DNA of 10,051 nt. Origin: Methanobacterium sp. (GTDB lineage: Archaea > Methanobacteriota > Methanobacteria > Methanobacteriales > Methanobacteriaceae). Below, in pieces: positions 1 through 6,015 of this stretch; the stretch's first letter is position 1, and each line of letters opens with the position of its first letter. The DNA lies in the NCBI GenBank assembly GCA_003158115.1, contig PMGM01000079.1, positions 1 through 10,051 of the forward strand, given 5' to 3'. Both the position numbers and the translations under genes were made by a program. The notes under the pieces were generated by a model, which was not told the DNA's origin, did no database searches, and saw only the letters and a program-made list of their open reading frames with translations.

Positions 1-436
1 TTTTAGGACCGGTAAGGGTTAATTTTTCCTCTTTATCCTCATTTTTTTCTTTCATTTTTTGACGTCTTTGTATTAAACTTCTCAACATTGGAATTATCAT
101 TATTAACGTGAATATGCCTAAAATCTTTTGTAAAAGGTTAGGTGGAATAATATTGGCAATATTAGCCCCTATTAATGTACCTATTATTCCTCCGATTCCC
201 AGAATTAATCCTGTGCGGATATCAACATTGCCTTGACGGAAGTGACTGAAGGTACTTACTGCTGTGGTGGGTAACACCGATGCTAAAGAAGTAGCGATAG
301 CTACTTGTGGTGTGACACCGAAAATCAAAATCAAAACCGGTACAAAGAATCCGCCTCCACCACCACCAAACATAGACACTACGAGGCCTATAATCAATCC
401 GAATAATGGAAGAAGAATTAAATGGATATCAATCAT
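1..436 (-). CDS. TauE/SafE family sulfite/anion exporter, N-terminal half (cut by window edge)
   Basis: This is an integral membrane protein of the TauE/SafE (TSUP) family, whose studied members export sulfite, sulfoacetate or related organosulfur anions; the substrate here cannot be told. Reading leftward from ATG at 436, 145 codons are visible. Residues 6-40 hold the first hydrophobic segment and the glycine-rich run MFGGGGGGFFVPVL. Then come VTPQVAIATSLASVLPTTAVST (about 41-62) and the family's SHFRQGNVDIRTG block (64-76). Two further membrane segments follow (77-98 and 104-120), then a charged cytoplasmic loop (KMKEKNEDKEEK). Family members are usually 240-280 residues, so about half is missing beyond the left edge. 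A TAA lies two codons upstream in frame, which fixes the start at or after this ATG; no strong ribosome binding site is seen. A glycine/proline-rich reading on the plus strand at 264-458 is only the shadow of this gene. Confidence 0.9.
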   Translation of the reverse strand, partial: MIDIHLILLPLFGLIIGLVVSMFGGGGGGFFVPVLILIFGVTPQVAIATSLASVLPTTAVSTFSHFRQGNVDIRTGLILGIGGIIGTLIGANIANIIPPNLLQKILGIFTLIMIIPMLRSLIQRRQKMKEKNEDKEEKLTLTGPK

Positions 437-679
437 TTTTTTAATCAATCCGCTTTAATTTTTTTTATTAGGTTATAGTTTAACAGGCTCTATGATAACT
501 TACACATTTCAAAATCATATTCCATTAATTTTTAAAGGAATTTATAACTTTTTTATAATCTTTTCTTGTATATTACTTATGGATGTTTGATAAAATCCTT
601 TTTCTCGGAATAATTTGTCCCAGTATTAATGAATTCTTTTCTTCTTAGTTCAGTTTTTTTTGATATTCCTACAATAAAT
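437..679. other. Intergenic gap between two minus-strand genes
   Basis: No gene is visible. On the minus strand the stretch near 535-560 contains GATTATAAAAAAGTTATAAA, a plausible TATA element for the exporter gene to its left, which would give a leader of roughly 80-90 nt. There is no U-tract directly behind the hydrolase gene, so the two genes could also be joined by read-through. Confidence 0.35.
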
Positions 680-1339
680 TCATACGTTGCAATATTTATT
701 TCCTGTGATATTGCTTAGTAACTGTTTCCATTCATTCTTTACTTCTAAAGGTTCGCCATGAGCTGGGCAAACCCATTTAAAAGAATATTCACTCATTTTA
801 TGTATAGATTCGTTAAGTGATTTATCATCAGAATTACCCATTTTAGGTTGTTTTTTTAGTACTCCATTTGCATTTCTTACAAGATCACCTGCAAATAAAA
901 TATCTTTATAGAGAAAGGATACATGTCCTGGGGTATGGCCTGGTGTTTGTATTATTTTTATATCGTTTATTTCTTGTCCGTTATATGATTTTATTTTTTC
1001 AGGTTTTTTTGATCTCAATATTAATGATGCTACCTTTTTAATCCCCGGACGGCTTTTATCACCTAGAATATATGGTATATCCTCTTTTGATGCCCATAGT
1101 ATGGCTCCTGTTTCTTTCTGAAGTAATGCTGCATTTCCTATATGATCAACGTCGTGGTGTGTTAATAGAATGTGTTTTATATTTTTTGGATTGATATTTA
1201 AGGATTCAATTTCCTTTAAAATATTCTTAACTTTCCCGGGGTTTCCAGTATCTATTAAAATTGTTTCTTTATCATTAATCAAATATGCATAGCTACCTTT
1301 TGTTGATTCTAAAGCATAGATATTTTCTTCTATTTTCAT
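680..1339 (-). CDS. MBL-fold (metallo-beta-lactamase superfamily) hydrolase, YflN-like
   Basis: This is a 219-residue cytoplasmic metallohydrolase of the glyoxalase II / beta-lactamase fold. It probably hydrolyses an ester, thioester or lactone with a bound metal pair; the substrate is unknown. The metal-binding signature is LTHHDVDHIG (residues 59-68). It carries His61, Asp63, Asp65 and His66, so the usual HxHxDH has Asp in place of the second His, as in the YflN-like branch. Further ligands are His139 (TPGHTPGHVSF), Asp152 (FAGDLV) and His194 (CPAHGEP). The early LIDTG turn (residues 28-32) is also typical. Length fits a complete single-domain enzyme. There is no signal peptide. The ATG at 1339 follows an AAAGGT ribosome binding site on the minus strand. 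The promoter region carries two TetR-type operators, so expression is probably induced by a small molecule. It is not FprA, which is about twice as long and has a fused flavodoxin domain. Confidence 0.9.
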   Translation of the reverse strand: MKIEENIYALESTKGSYAYLINDKETILIDTGNPGKVKNILKEIESLNINPKNIKHILLTHHDVDHIGNAALLQKETGAILWASKEDIPYILGDKSRPGIKKVASLILRSKKPEKIKSYNGQEINDIKIIQTPGHTPGHVSFLYKDILFAGDLVRNANGVLKKQPKMGNSDDKSLNESIHKMSEYSFKWVCPAHGEPLEVKNEWKQLLSNITGNKYCNV

Positions 1340-1384
1340 AATTTTTACCTTTTTTTAAATTTTAACCTATTTAAAATTTATAAT

Positions 1385-1422
1385 TGAGTGACTAATCACC
1401 CATATGAGTGAGTAGTCATTCG
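1385..1422 (-). promoter_or_regulatory. Two tandem TetR-type operators, 20 bp centre to centre
   Basis: Two 18-bp imperfect palindromes lie at 1385-1402 (TGAGTGACTAATCACCCA) and 1405-1422 (TGAGTGAGTAGTCATTCG). Both fit the pattern TGARTGAnTAnTCAyyCr, very close to the known TetR-family FadR-type consensus TGAATGANTANTCATTCA. Their centres are exactly 20 bp apart, two DNA turns, so two dimers could bind on one face. The predicted start of transcription of the hydrolase gene falls between them, which suggests simple repression. No TetR gene is visible in this window. Confidence 0.65.
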
Positions 1423-1425
1423 TGA

Positions 1426-1434
1426 CTTATAAAG
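1426..1434 (-). promoter_or_regulatory. TATA box for the MBL hydrolase gene
   Basis: On the minus strand CTTTATAAG follows an A-rich stretch (AAGAAAAA) that could serve as BRE. With the usual archaeal spacing of about 25 bp, transcription would start near 1405, inside the operator pair, leaving a leader of about 65 nt. Confidence 0.45.
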
Positions 1435-1845
1435 TTTTTCTTTAATTATTCAAATTTAATATGGGAACCAAAAACTTTTTATATAGTTCGATAATATTAT
1501 TTTAATACTTCGATACATATCAAATTATTAAATTGATATAAATGAGAATTAACACCAGGAATAAAAAAATCAGAATAGTATTTAAAGCTCTTTAGAACAT
1601 TAACATTAAAATAATATTTACAAATTGCTAAAATCAGGAAAAACATTATAAAAAATATGATTGTTGTAAAATAAGCGATATTACTAACCACTGAATAGTT
1701 GTGCATTCACAATTTCATCATGGAAGAATTGTTTAACTTGAATTATCCTTATTGAAAGAAAAGGCCAATATTTAGTTACGAAGATTAATGAAAAGATGGT
1801 TAATAAATTGATTGAAATTTAATTTGTAGTTGAAATTAAGTAATT
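1435..1845. other. Long AT-rich intergenic stretch, no convincing gene
   Basis: A 69-codon minus-strand reading (1497-1706) has one hydrophobic segment (YFTTIIFFIMFFLILAICKYY) but no ribosome binding site and no recognisable similarity, so I do not call it. At about 1752-1821 the plus strand reads IERKGQYLVTKINEKM and a few more residues before a stop. That looks coding in composition but has no start and may be a gene remnant. A strong TATA-like ACTATATAAAAAG on the minus strand sits at about 1474-1486, with nothing obvious behind it except the hydrolase gene further downstream. Confidence 0.3.
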
Positions 1846-1855
1846 TTTTATAAAT
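1846..1855 (+). promoter_or_regulatory. TATA box for the flavodoxin gene
   Basis: TTTTATAAAT lies about 55 bp upstream of the flavodoxin start. The predicted transcription start is near 1875, giving a leader of about 30 nt. A 5-4-5 inverted repeat (TCTGA-aata-TCAGA, 1860-1873) lies between the TATA box and that start, where a repressor could block it. Confidence 0.4.
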
Positions 1856-1904
1856 TTAGTCTGAAATATCAGATATATTTAATAAAAAGGGGAAATGATT
1901 AAAA

Positions 1905-2339
1905 ATGGAAACATTAATAGTTTACAAGTCAGTTTTTCATGGGAACACAAAAAAAATTGCTATTGCAATGGCTGAAGTTTTAAATGCAAAATTTTTAGAT
2001 GTTGAAAATGCTGATAAGAATATGATTGGAGAGTATGATCTGATTGGGTTTGGTTCAGGAATATATTATGATAAACCCCAAAAAAAGTTGATGGAATATA
2101 TCGAAGGTTTAGATAATGTAAAAAATAGAAAAGCATTTATATTTTCAACAAGTAGACAAAACAGATCAGACTATAATAATTGGTTTAAAGAAAAGTTATC
2201 AGATAAAGGTTTTGAAATAATTGGCGAATTCCATTGTAAAGGATATAGTATATTCAAAGGAAACCCCAATGAAGAAGACCTAAAAAATGCAAAAGAAGTT
2301 GCTAGAAGTATAACAAAGAAGTATAACAAAGAAATATAA
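1905..2339 (+). CDS. Short-chain flavodoxin family protein
   Basis: This is a cytoplasmic FMN-binding electron carrier or small flavoprotein of 144 residues, a normal length for short-chain flavodoxins. The N-terminal strand and phosphate-binding loop METLIVYKSVFHGNTKKIA (SxxHGNT, residues 9-15) mark the FMN phosphate site. The second loop GFGSGIYYDKP (48-58) and the strand/loop KAFIFSTS (76-83) are where the family contacts the isoalloxazine ring. The C-terminal PNEEDLKNAKEVARSI helix is usual for this family. In methanogens such proteins can replace ferredoxin or serve redox enzymes, but no partner is encoded nearby. The ATG follows AAGGGGAAATGAT, a fair ribosome binding site. The extreme C-terminus (KKYNKEI) and the stop codon are formed by a 13-bp tandem repeat, so this end may be recent. 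Confidence 0.88.
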   Translation: METLIVYKSVFHGNTKKIAIAMAEVLNAKFLDVENADKNMIGEYDLIGFGSGIYYDKPQKKLMEYIEGLDNVKNRKAFIFSTSRQNRSDYNNWFKEKLSDKGFEIIGEFHCKGYSIFKGNPNEEDLKNAKEVARSITKKYNKEI

Positions 2340-2346
2340 CGAAAAT
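2308..2346 (+). repeat. 13-bp tandem repeat, three units, across the flavodoxin stop codon
   Basis: Units GTATAACAAAGAA (2308-2320), GTATAACAAAGAA (2321-2333) and the diverged ATATAACGAAAAT (2334-2346). The period is not a multiple of three, so each unit is read in a different frame, and the stop at 2337-2339 comes from the third unit. Loss of one unit would change the protein end from KKYNKEI to KKYNENIKYA. Confidence 0.85.
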
Positions 2347-2357
2347 ATTAAATATGC

Positions 2358-2383
2358 CTAAAAAACTCCTACAAACTTTTTAG
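2358..2383 (+). terminator. Possible weak terminator hairpin after the flavodoxin gene
   Basis: CTAAAAA and TTTTTAG form a 7-bp AT-rich stem around a 12-nt loop about 20 nt after the stop. It is weak and not followed by a further U-run, so this is only a candidate. Confidence 0.25.
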
Positions 2384-2757
2384 AAAAACAGAATCTAGTC
2401 CATTTCCACATAAAAATCATTTTCTATTCTGTGTCGTTACTTTCACTTTCATAGATAATACTTATTCCATACTAACTATTGTCTAAATTCTTTTGTCCAA
2501 AAAAGTGATGAGATATGAAATTTAGGATAAAAAAAATTGATTAATCTATATTACATAATAAAATCTATTTAATCCCAATATTCATATTTAATTTTCATCA
2601 AAATAATTACAAAGGAAAACAATGTCAAAACATTGTCAGATGAACTTAAAATTGAGAATACAAGACAAAAAAAACGGAATAATCAATTTTTTACTAAAAC
2701 AAATGAGAATTAGGTGAGAAAACATAGAAAAAACATTAACACCAATAATTTACAGAC
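2384..2757. other. AT-rich intergenic stretch upstream of the NRAMP operon
   Basis: No gene is visible. The one clear structure is the perfect inverted repeat ACAATGT-CAAA-ACATTGT at 2619-2636. A GTG at 2714 behind TTAGGTGA opens only a 26-codon AT-rich frame without recognisable features. The rest is low-complexity A/T sequence. Confidence 0.4.
2619..2636. repeat. Perfect 7-4-7 inverted repeat
   Basis: ACAATGTCAAAACATTGT has 7-bp perfect arms and a 4-bp centre. It lies about 155 bp upstream of the NRAMP-operon metal boxes and could be a protein-binding palindrome or a small hairpin. No promoter can be tied to it. Confidence 0.5.
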
Positions 2758-2785
2758 TATATATAAGCAAATTATATATAATATG
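2758..2785 (+). promoter_or_regulatory. TATA elements of the PRC/MgtE_N/CBS-NRAMP operon
   Basis: Two TATA candidates lie close together: TATATATAAG (2758-2767) and TTATATATAATATG (2772-2785). They predict starts near 2788 and 2802. Both fall at the first TTAGGTATACCTAA palindrome, so repressor binding there would block the start site. The leader would be roughly 115-130 nt. Confidence 0.5.
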
Positions 2786-2790
2786 AAATA

Positions 2791-2830
2791 TTAGGTATAC
2801 CTAAGAAAATCTAAAATTAGGTAAACCTAA
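2791..2830 (+). promoter_or_regulatory. Two DtxR/MntR-type metal-box operators
   Basis: TTAGGTATACCTAA (2791-2804) is a perfect 14-bp palindrome. TTAGGTAAACCTAA (2817-2830) is the same with one mismatch at the centre. Centres are 26 bp apart. The TTAGG...CCTAA core is that of operators bound by DtxR/IdeR-family iron- or manganese-dependent repressors. Position on the predicted transcription start, and the transporter operon downstream, support metal-dependent repression. Isolated TTAGGT half-sites also occur at 2710 and 2906. The regulator gene is not in this window. Confidence 0.7.
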
Positions 2831-2919
2831 AAAAATTTTTAAAATGATTAACATTTTCACATTCAATTTACTCATTTAAGACTTTAAATATTCAACGAAT
2901 AAAAATTAGGTGAAAAACA

Positions 2920-4161
2920 TTGTATCTGAGTGATTTAATCAAAAAATCAGTTACGGATTCCACAGGAAAAAAAATTGGAAAACTAAAAGATATTATAATA
3001 TCTCCAGATAGTTCAGATCCCAATATAAAAGCCATAACTGTAAATATCTCTAATAAAAATAAAATTACCATACCTTGCACCAATATAAATGATTTAGGGA
3101 AGAAAATTACCCTTAAAAGTGCATTAAAAGATATATCGAATTATGAGATTGAAAAGTCAGATATAAAATTAGCTGAAGATGTTCTTGATCATCAAGTTGT
3201 TGATGTTGAGGATAAGAAGGTTAAAAGAGTTAATGACATTATAATATCCTCAATTCATGGCCATTATCATGCTATTGGTATCGATAATGGATTTTATGGT
3301 ATTTTAAAAAGATTTAGATTGGCAGGTATCGCAAAACGATTTGGTATAAATCCAGATGATAATATCATAGCTTGGGAAAATATAGACACATTAAATACAG
3401 ATTATTGTGATTTGAAATTAAAAATGCCCCTAAAAAAAATAGAAAAAATTCACCCTGCAGATATAGCTGAAATAATGGAACAATTAAGTTTTAATGAATC
3501 ATTAAATTTTTTTCATTGCCTTGATCATGAAACTGCAGCTGATGTTTTAAAGAATGTCTCCCCGGAGAGACAAGTTTCACTTTTAGAGGGTATGAATGGT
3601 CAACATGCCGCTGAAATATTAGATAAAATGAATCCTGATCATGCTGCAGATGTAATCGGTGATTCCTCCAAAGAAAAAGCTCTAGAACTCCTAGATTTAA
3701 TGGAACCTCAAGAATCTGAGGATATAAAAAAATTACTTAAGTACCCAAAAAACACAGCTGGCGGAATCATGACCACAGAATATGCATATGTTAATCACAA
3801 CTTGACAAGCAGGGAAGTGATGGAATCTCTTCAAGAAATCGCTAAACATGTTGAAACCATTTATTATATTTATATTACCTCCAAAAATGGAGATTTATTG
3901 GGAGTAGTTTCTTTAAGAGATATTTTACTAGCGGTTCCTGATAAAAAGATCACTGATTTCATGCACACAATATTAATTAAAGCAGATATATTAGAGGATC
4001 TGGATGAAGTTGCTCATAAGATTGCTAAATATAGTTTATTAGCAATACCTGTTGTAGAGGATGAAACGAAACTAAAGGGTATTATTACCGTTGATGATGT
4101 GGTAGATATTATTTCACCAGATCTTTGGAAGAAAAAATCTCCAAAAATATTTGGAAATTAA
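2920..4161 (+). CDS. PRC-barrel / MgtE N-terminal / CBS-pair protein, putative metal-sensing partner of the NRAMP transporter
   Basis: This 413-residue cytoplasmic protein has no membrane segment. Residues 1-70 (LIKKSVTDSTGKKIGKLKDI) and 82-160 (LDHQVVDVEDKKVKRVNDI) look like two PRC-barrel domains. Residues 175-275 are a MgtE N-terminal superhelical domain (IHPADIAEIMEQL, HAAEILDKMNPDHAADVI), joined by the MgtE-like KYPKNTAGGIMTTEYAYV to two CBS motifs (about 281-340 and 345-400). In MgtE these modules bind Mg2+ on the inside and gate the pore. Here the MgtE pore is absent, and the next gene, 21 bp on, is an NRAMP transporter. I infer that the protein senses metal or nucleotide and controls that transporter. 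The start is TTG, chosen because AGGTGA lies 6 nt before it and an in-frame TGA (2911-2913) excludes any earlier start. The function of this arrangement is inferred from domains and context only. Confidence 0.88.
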   Translation: MYLSDLIKKSVTDSTGKKIGKLKDIIISPDSSDPNIKAITVNISNKNKITIPCTNINDLGKKITLKSALKDISNYEIEKSDIKLAEDVLDHQVVDVEDKKVKRVNDIIISSIHGHYHAIGIDNGFYGILKRFRLAGIAKRFGINPDDNIIAWENIDTLNTDYCDLKLKMPLKKIEKIHPADIAEIMEQLSFNESLNFFHCLDHETAADVLKNVSPERQVSLLEGMNGQHAAEILDKMNPDHAADVIGDSSKEKALELLDLMEPQESEDIKKLLKYPKNTAGGIMTTEYAYVNHNLTSREVMESLQEIAKHVETIYYIYITSKNGDLLGVVSLRDILLAVPDKKITDFMHTILIKADILEDLDEVAHKIAKYSLLAIPVVEDETKLKGIITVDDVVDIISPDLWKKKSPKIFGN

Positions 4162-4165
4162 ATAT

Positions 4166-4173
4166 AAGGAGGT
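4166..4173 (+). promoter_or_regulatory. Strong ribosome binding site of the NRAMP gene
   Basis: AAGGAGGT lies 9 nt before the ATG at 4183 and just after the stop of the upstream gene. It is nearly the full complement of the 16S rRNA end, stronger than the other sites in this window. It points to independent, efficient translation of the transporter from the shared mRNA. Confidence 0.7.
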
Positions 4174-4182
4174 TATTATTTT

Positions 4183-5454
4183 ATGGATTTTAAATTTTTA
4201 GCTATTTACCAGAGGATAGTTAAAAGTCCTTTTATTATAAGTTTAATACTTTTTTTAGGTGTAATGGGGCCGGGAATAATTACTGCTAATGTATGTAATG
4301 ATGCTGGAGGTATCACTACTTTTTCATTGGGAGGTTCAACATTTGGATATAGTATACTATGGTTATTTGTTCCATGTTTCATAATTTTAGCTCTTATCCA
4401 GGAAATGGGTGTTAGATTAGGTGTTGTATCTAAAAAAGGACTTATTGATCTTATACGTCAAAAAATGGGGATTAGAATTACCCTAGTTCTGGTGGTTGTA
4501 CTTGTATTATGTAATTTTGGCAATATACTCGGTGAATTTTCTGGTATAGCGGTAAGTGCAGGTATATTTAATGTTCCATTATTCTTTGCACTTCCAGTAG
4601 CTGCATTATCAATCTGGCTTCTTATAGTTAAAGGTAATTATAAAAAAGTTGAACATGTATTTCTAGTAGGTTCAGCAATTTATATAACATATATTGCATC
4701 AGCAATTCTTGCAGGGCCAAACTGGGGTCTCGCTACAAAAAGCTTAATAGTACCACATTTATCCAGTAACATAGCTTATATTACCATGGTTGTAGGTGTG
4801 GTTGGAGCTACAATATCACCTTGGCAAATGTTTTATCTTCAAGGTGCAGTTGTAGAGAAAGAAGTATCATTAAAGAATTTAAAATATTCCAAATTAGATG
4901 CAATAGGAGGAGCACTAGCTGAAAGTGTTATAGGATTCTTTATAGTACTAGCTTGTGCAGTCACCATATTTGCACATGGTATTCCAGTGAATAATGTTGT
5001 AGATATTTCAAAAGCCCTTGTACCTCTTGCAGGGGAATATGCAAGTATATTATTTGCATTTGGATTCTTAAATGCCTCAATATTATCAGCAAGCATCGTA
5101 CCATTGGCAACTGCATATTTAGTTTGTGAAGGTCTTGGAGTGGAATCTGGAGTTAACAAAAGCTTTAGAGAAGCACCAATATTCCATGGATTATATTTGG
5201 GACTTATATTATTGGCCTGTATCATAATCTTGATTCCAAATGCACCATTACTTTTAATATTGTACTTCTCTCAGGTTATAAACGGTATGGTAATCCCATT
5301 TTGTCTAATATTTATGCTTTTAATCATTAATGATAAGAAGATAATGGGAAAATATGTAAACTCAAAGTTATACAATTACGTAGCCGGGGCAACAGTTATA
5401 GTTGTGATAGCTTTGACAATGTTCTTGGTAATAACTTACTTATTACCTCATTAA
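4183..5454 (+). CDS. NRAMP (SLC11) family divalent metal transporter with atypical metal-site motifs
   Basis: This is a 423-residue integral membrane protein with about 11 hydrophobic segments and the LeuT-like NRAMP fold, expected to import a divalent cation. In TM1 the usual DPGN is NDAGG (residues 39-43, after GPGIITANV), keeping the Asp but losing Pro and Asn. In TM6 the usual AxxMPH is ATISPW (209-214), so the metal-selecting Met is Ser and His is Trp. SQVINGMVIPF (363-373) matches the TM10 region with its conserved Gln. NRAMP-related magnesium transporters (NRMTs) are known to lack the Met and Asn ligands, so Mg2+ is a real possibility beside Mn2+ or Fe2+. The MgtE-like partner upstream also points to Mg2+, while the metal boxes before the operon point to Mn2+/Fe2+ control. 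I am confident of the family but not of the substrate. Confidence 0.9.
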   Translation: MDFKFLAIYQRIVKSPFIISLILFLGVMGPGIITANVCNDAGGITTFSLGGSTFGYSILWLFVPCFIILALIQEMGVRLGVVSKKGLIDLIRQKMGIRITLVLVVVLVLCNFGNILGEFSGIAVSAGIFNVPLFFALPVAALSIWLLIVKGNYKKVEHVFLVGSAIYITYIASAILAGPNWGLATKSLIVPHLSSNIAYITMVVGVVGATISPWQMFYLQGAVVEKEVSLKNLKYSKLDAIGGALAESVIGFFIVLACAVTIFAHGIPVNNVVDISKALVPLAGEYASILFAFGFLNASILSASIVPLATAYLVCEGLGVESGVNKSFREAPIFHGLYLGLILLACIIILIPNAPLLLILYFSQVINGMVIPFCLIFMLLIINDKKIMGKYVNSKLYNYVAGATVIVVIALTMFLVITYLLPH

Positions 5455-6015
5455 TTCAATCATGACCTGTTCTGAGATGGACTTGAAAGTTTTTAATAAC
5501 ATACAAAAAAGAATGGATTGCCATTTATATCAACATTAAAATAAAAAATGAAAATATAAAAAAAATTTAAGAAGAATTTTTATATTTGGTTTTTAGTCCA
5601 TATTATCTGATTTATCAATAAATGGATTTAAAAAAATAATTTAAAAATATTAATACACTGTAATATTGCAAGATTTTTATTAAAAAATAATATTACAAGT
5701 AATAAATAGTGTAAAACGTTATGAACAGAAATATTAAATGTAAGATATGAAATTTATAATCGCAATGGATTTAAAAATAAGATTTAAAAATTTTAGGATT
5801 AATCCTTTTTGTACATCCTTAACTGTTAGATGCAACAAGATCGGTAACGAAATTCTCTTTATACTGGGTAGTAATGTATCCAAGTAACTCTGAATAAACT
5901 TTAAACTTGTATATTTCAACCTTAATTCCAAATAAATCTATATACATGAACATTATGAAGGAAAAAATAGAAACTTTAACAGTTCAAATATTAAAATCAT
6001 AAAAGGTGAATATTA
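5455..6015. other. Intergenic gap between the NRAMP and methyltransferase genes
   Basis: T5 runs at 5490-5494 and around 5575-5595 may end the NRAMP transcript. A nested inverted repeat spans 5654-5713 (separate entry). A plus-strand 40-codon frame at 5765-5887 (MDLKIRFKNFRINPFCTSLT...) has a less AT-biased second half but no ribosome binding site. An 18-codon frame at 5946-6002 (MNIMKEKIETLTVQILKS) ends just before the methyltransferase ribosome binding site, without one of its own. Neither is called as a gene. CTATATAC at 5938-5945 is a weak TATA candidate for the methyltransferase gene. Confidence 0.35.
5654..5713. repeat. Nested inverted repeat, AT-rich
   Basis: TACACT (5654-5659) pairs with AGTGTA (5708-5713). 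The adjoining GTAATATT (5660-5667) pairs with AATATTAC (5689-5696). Inside these TTTTTA can pair with TAAAAA. The result is a continuous left arm of 14 nt against a right arm interrupted by 11 nt. It could be a structured RNA, a binding site or chance in AT-rich DNA. Confidence 0.4.

Noticed and set aside
264..458. Pro-rich 64-codon plus-strand frame
   Set aside because: It is the antisense shadow of the glycine-rich N-terminus of the TauE/SafE exporter.
1497..1706. A 69-codon minus-strand frame with one hydrophobic segment, possible small membrane protein
   Set aside because: There is no ribosome binding site, no recognised similarity, and its codons mirror random A/T-rich sequence. Phe/Ile/Tyr-rich hydrophobic runs arise easily by chance there.
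680..2339. MBL hydrolase and flavodoxin as a split F420H2 oxidase (FprA)
   Set aside because: FprA is a single protein of about 400 residues with a specific diiron site. This hydrolase is YflN-like, the genes are on opposite strands more than 500 bp apart, and the flavodoxin is of a generic short type.
2705..2795. Possible leader peptide starting at GTG 2714 behind TTAGGTGA, similar to the start region of the PRC/MgtE_N/CBS gene
   Set aside because: It is only 26 codons of A/T-rich sequence and starts upstream of both TATA elements, so it would not be on the main operon transcript. The resemblance to the 2906 region is short and interrupted by one base.
2831..2919. Mg2+ riboswitch in the leader of the NRAMP operon
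   Set aside because: The leader is almost pure A/T, with only one 6-bp hairpin (AAAATG-attaa-CATTTT at 2841-2857). None of the conserved elements of known Mg2+ riboswitches is visible.
4839..5225. 128-codon minus-strand frame
   Set aside because: It lies entirely inside the NRAMP gene on the other strand, lacks a ribosome binding site, and has no recognisable motif.
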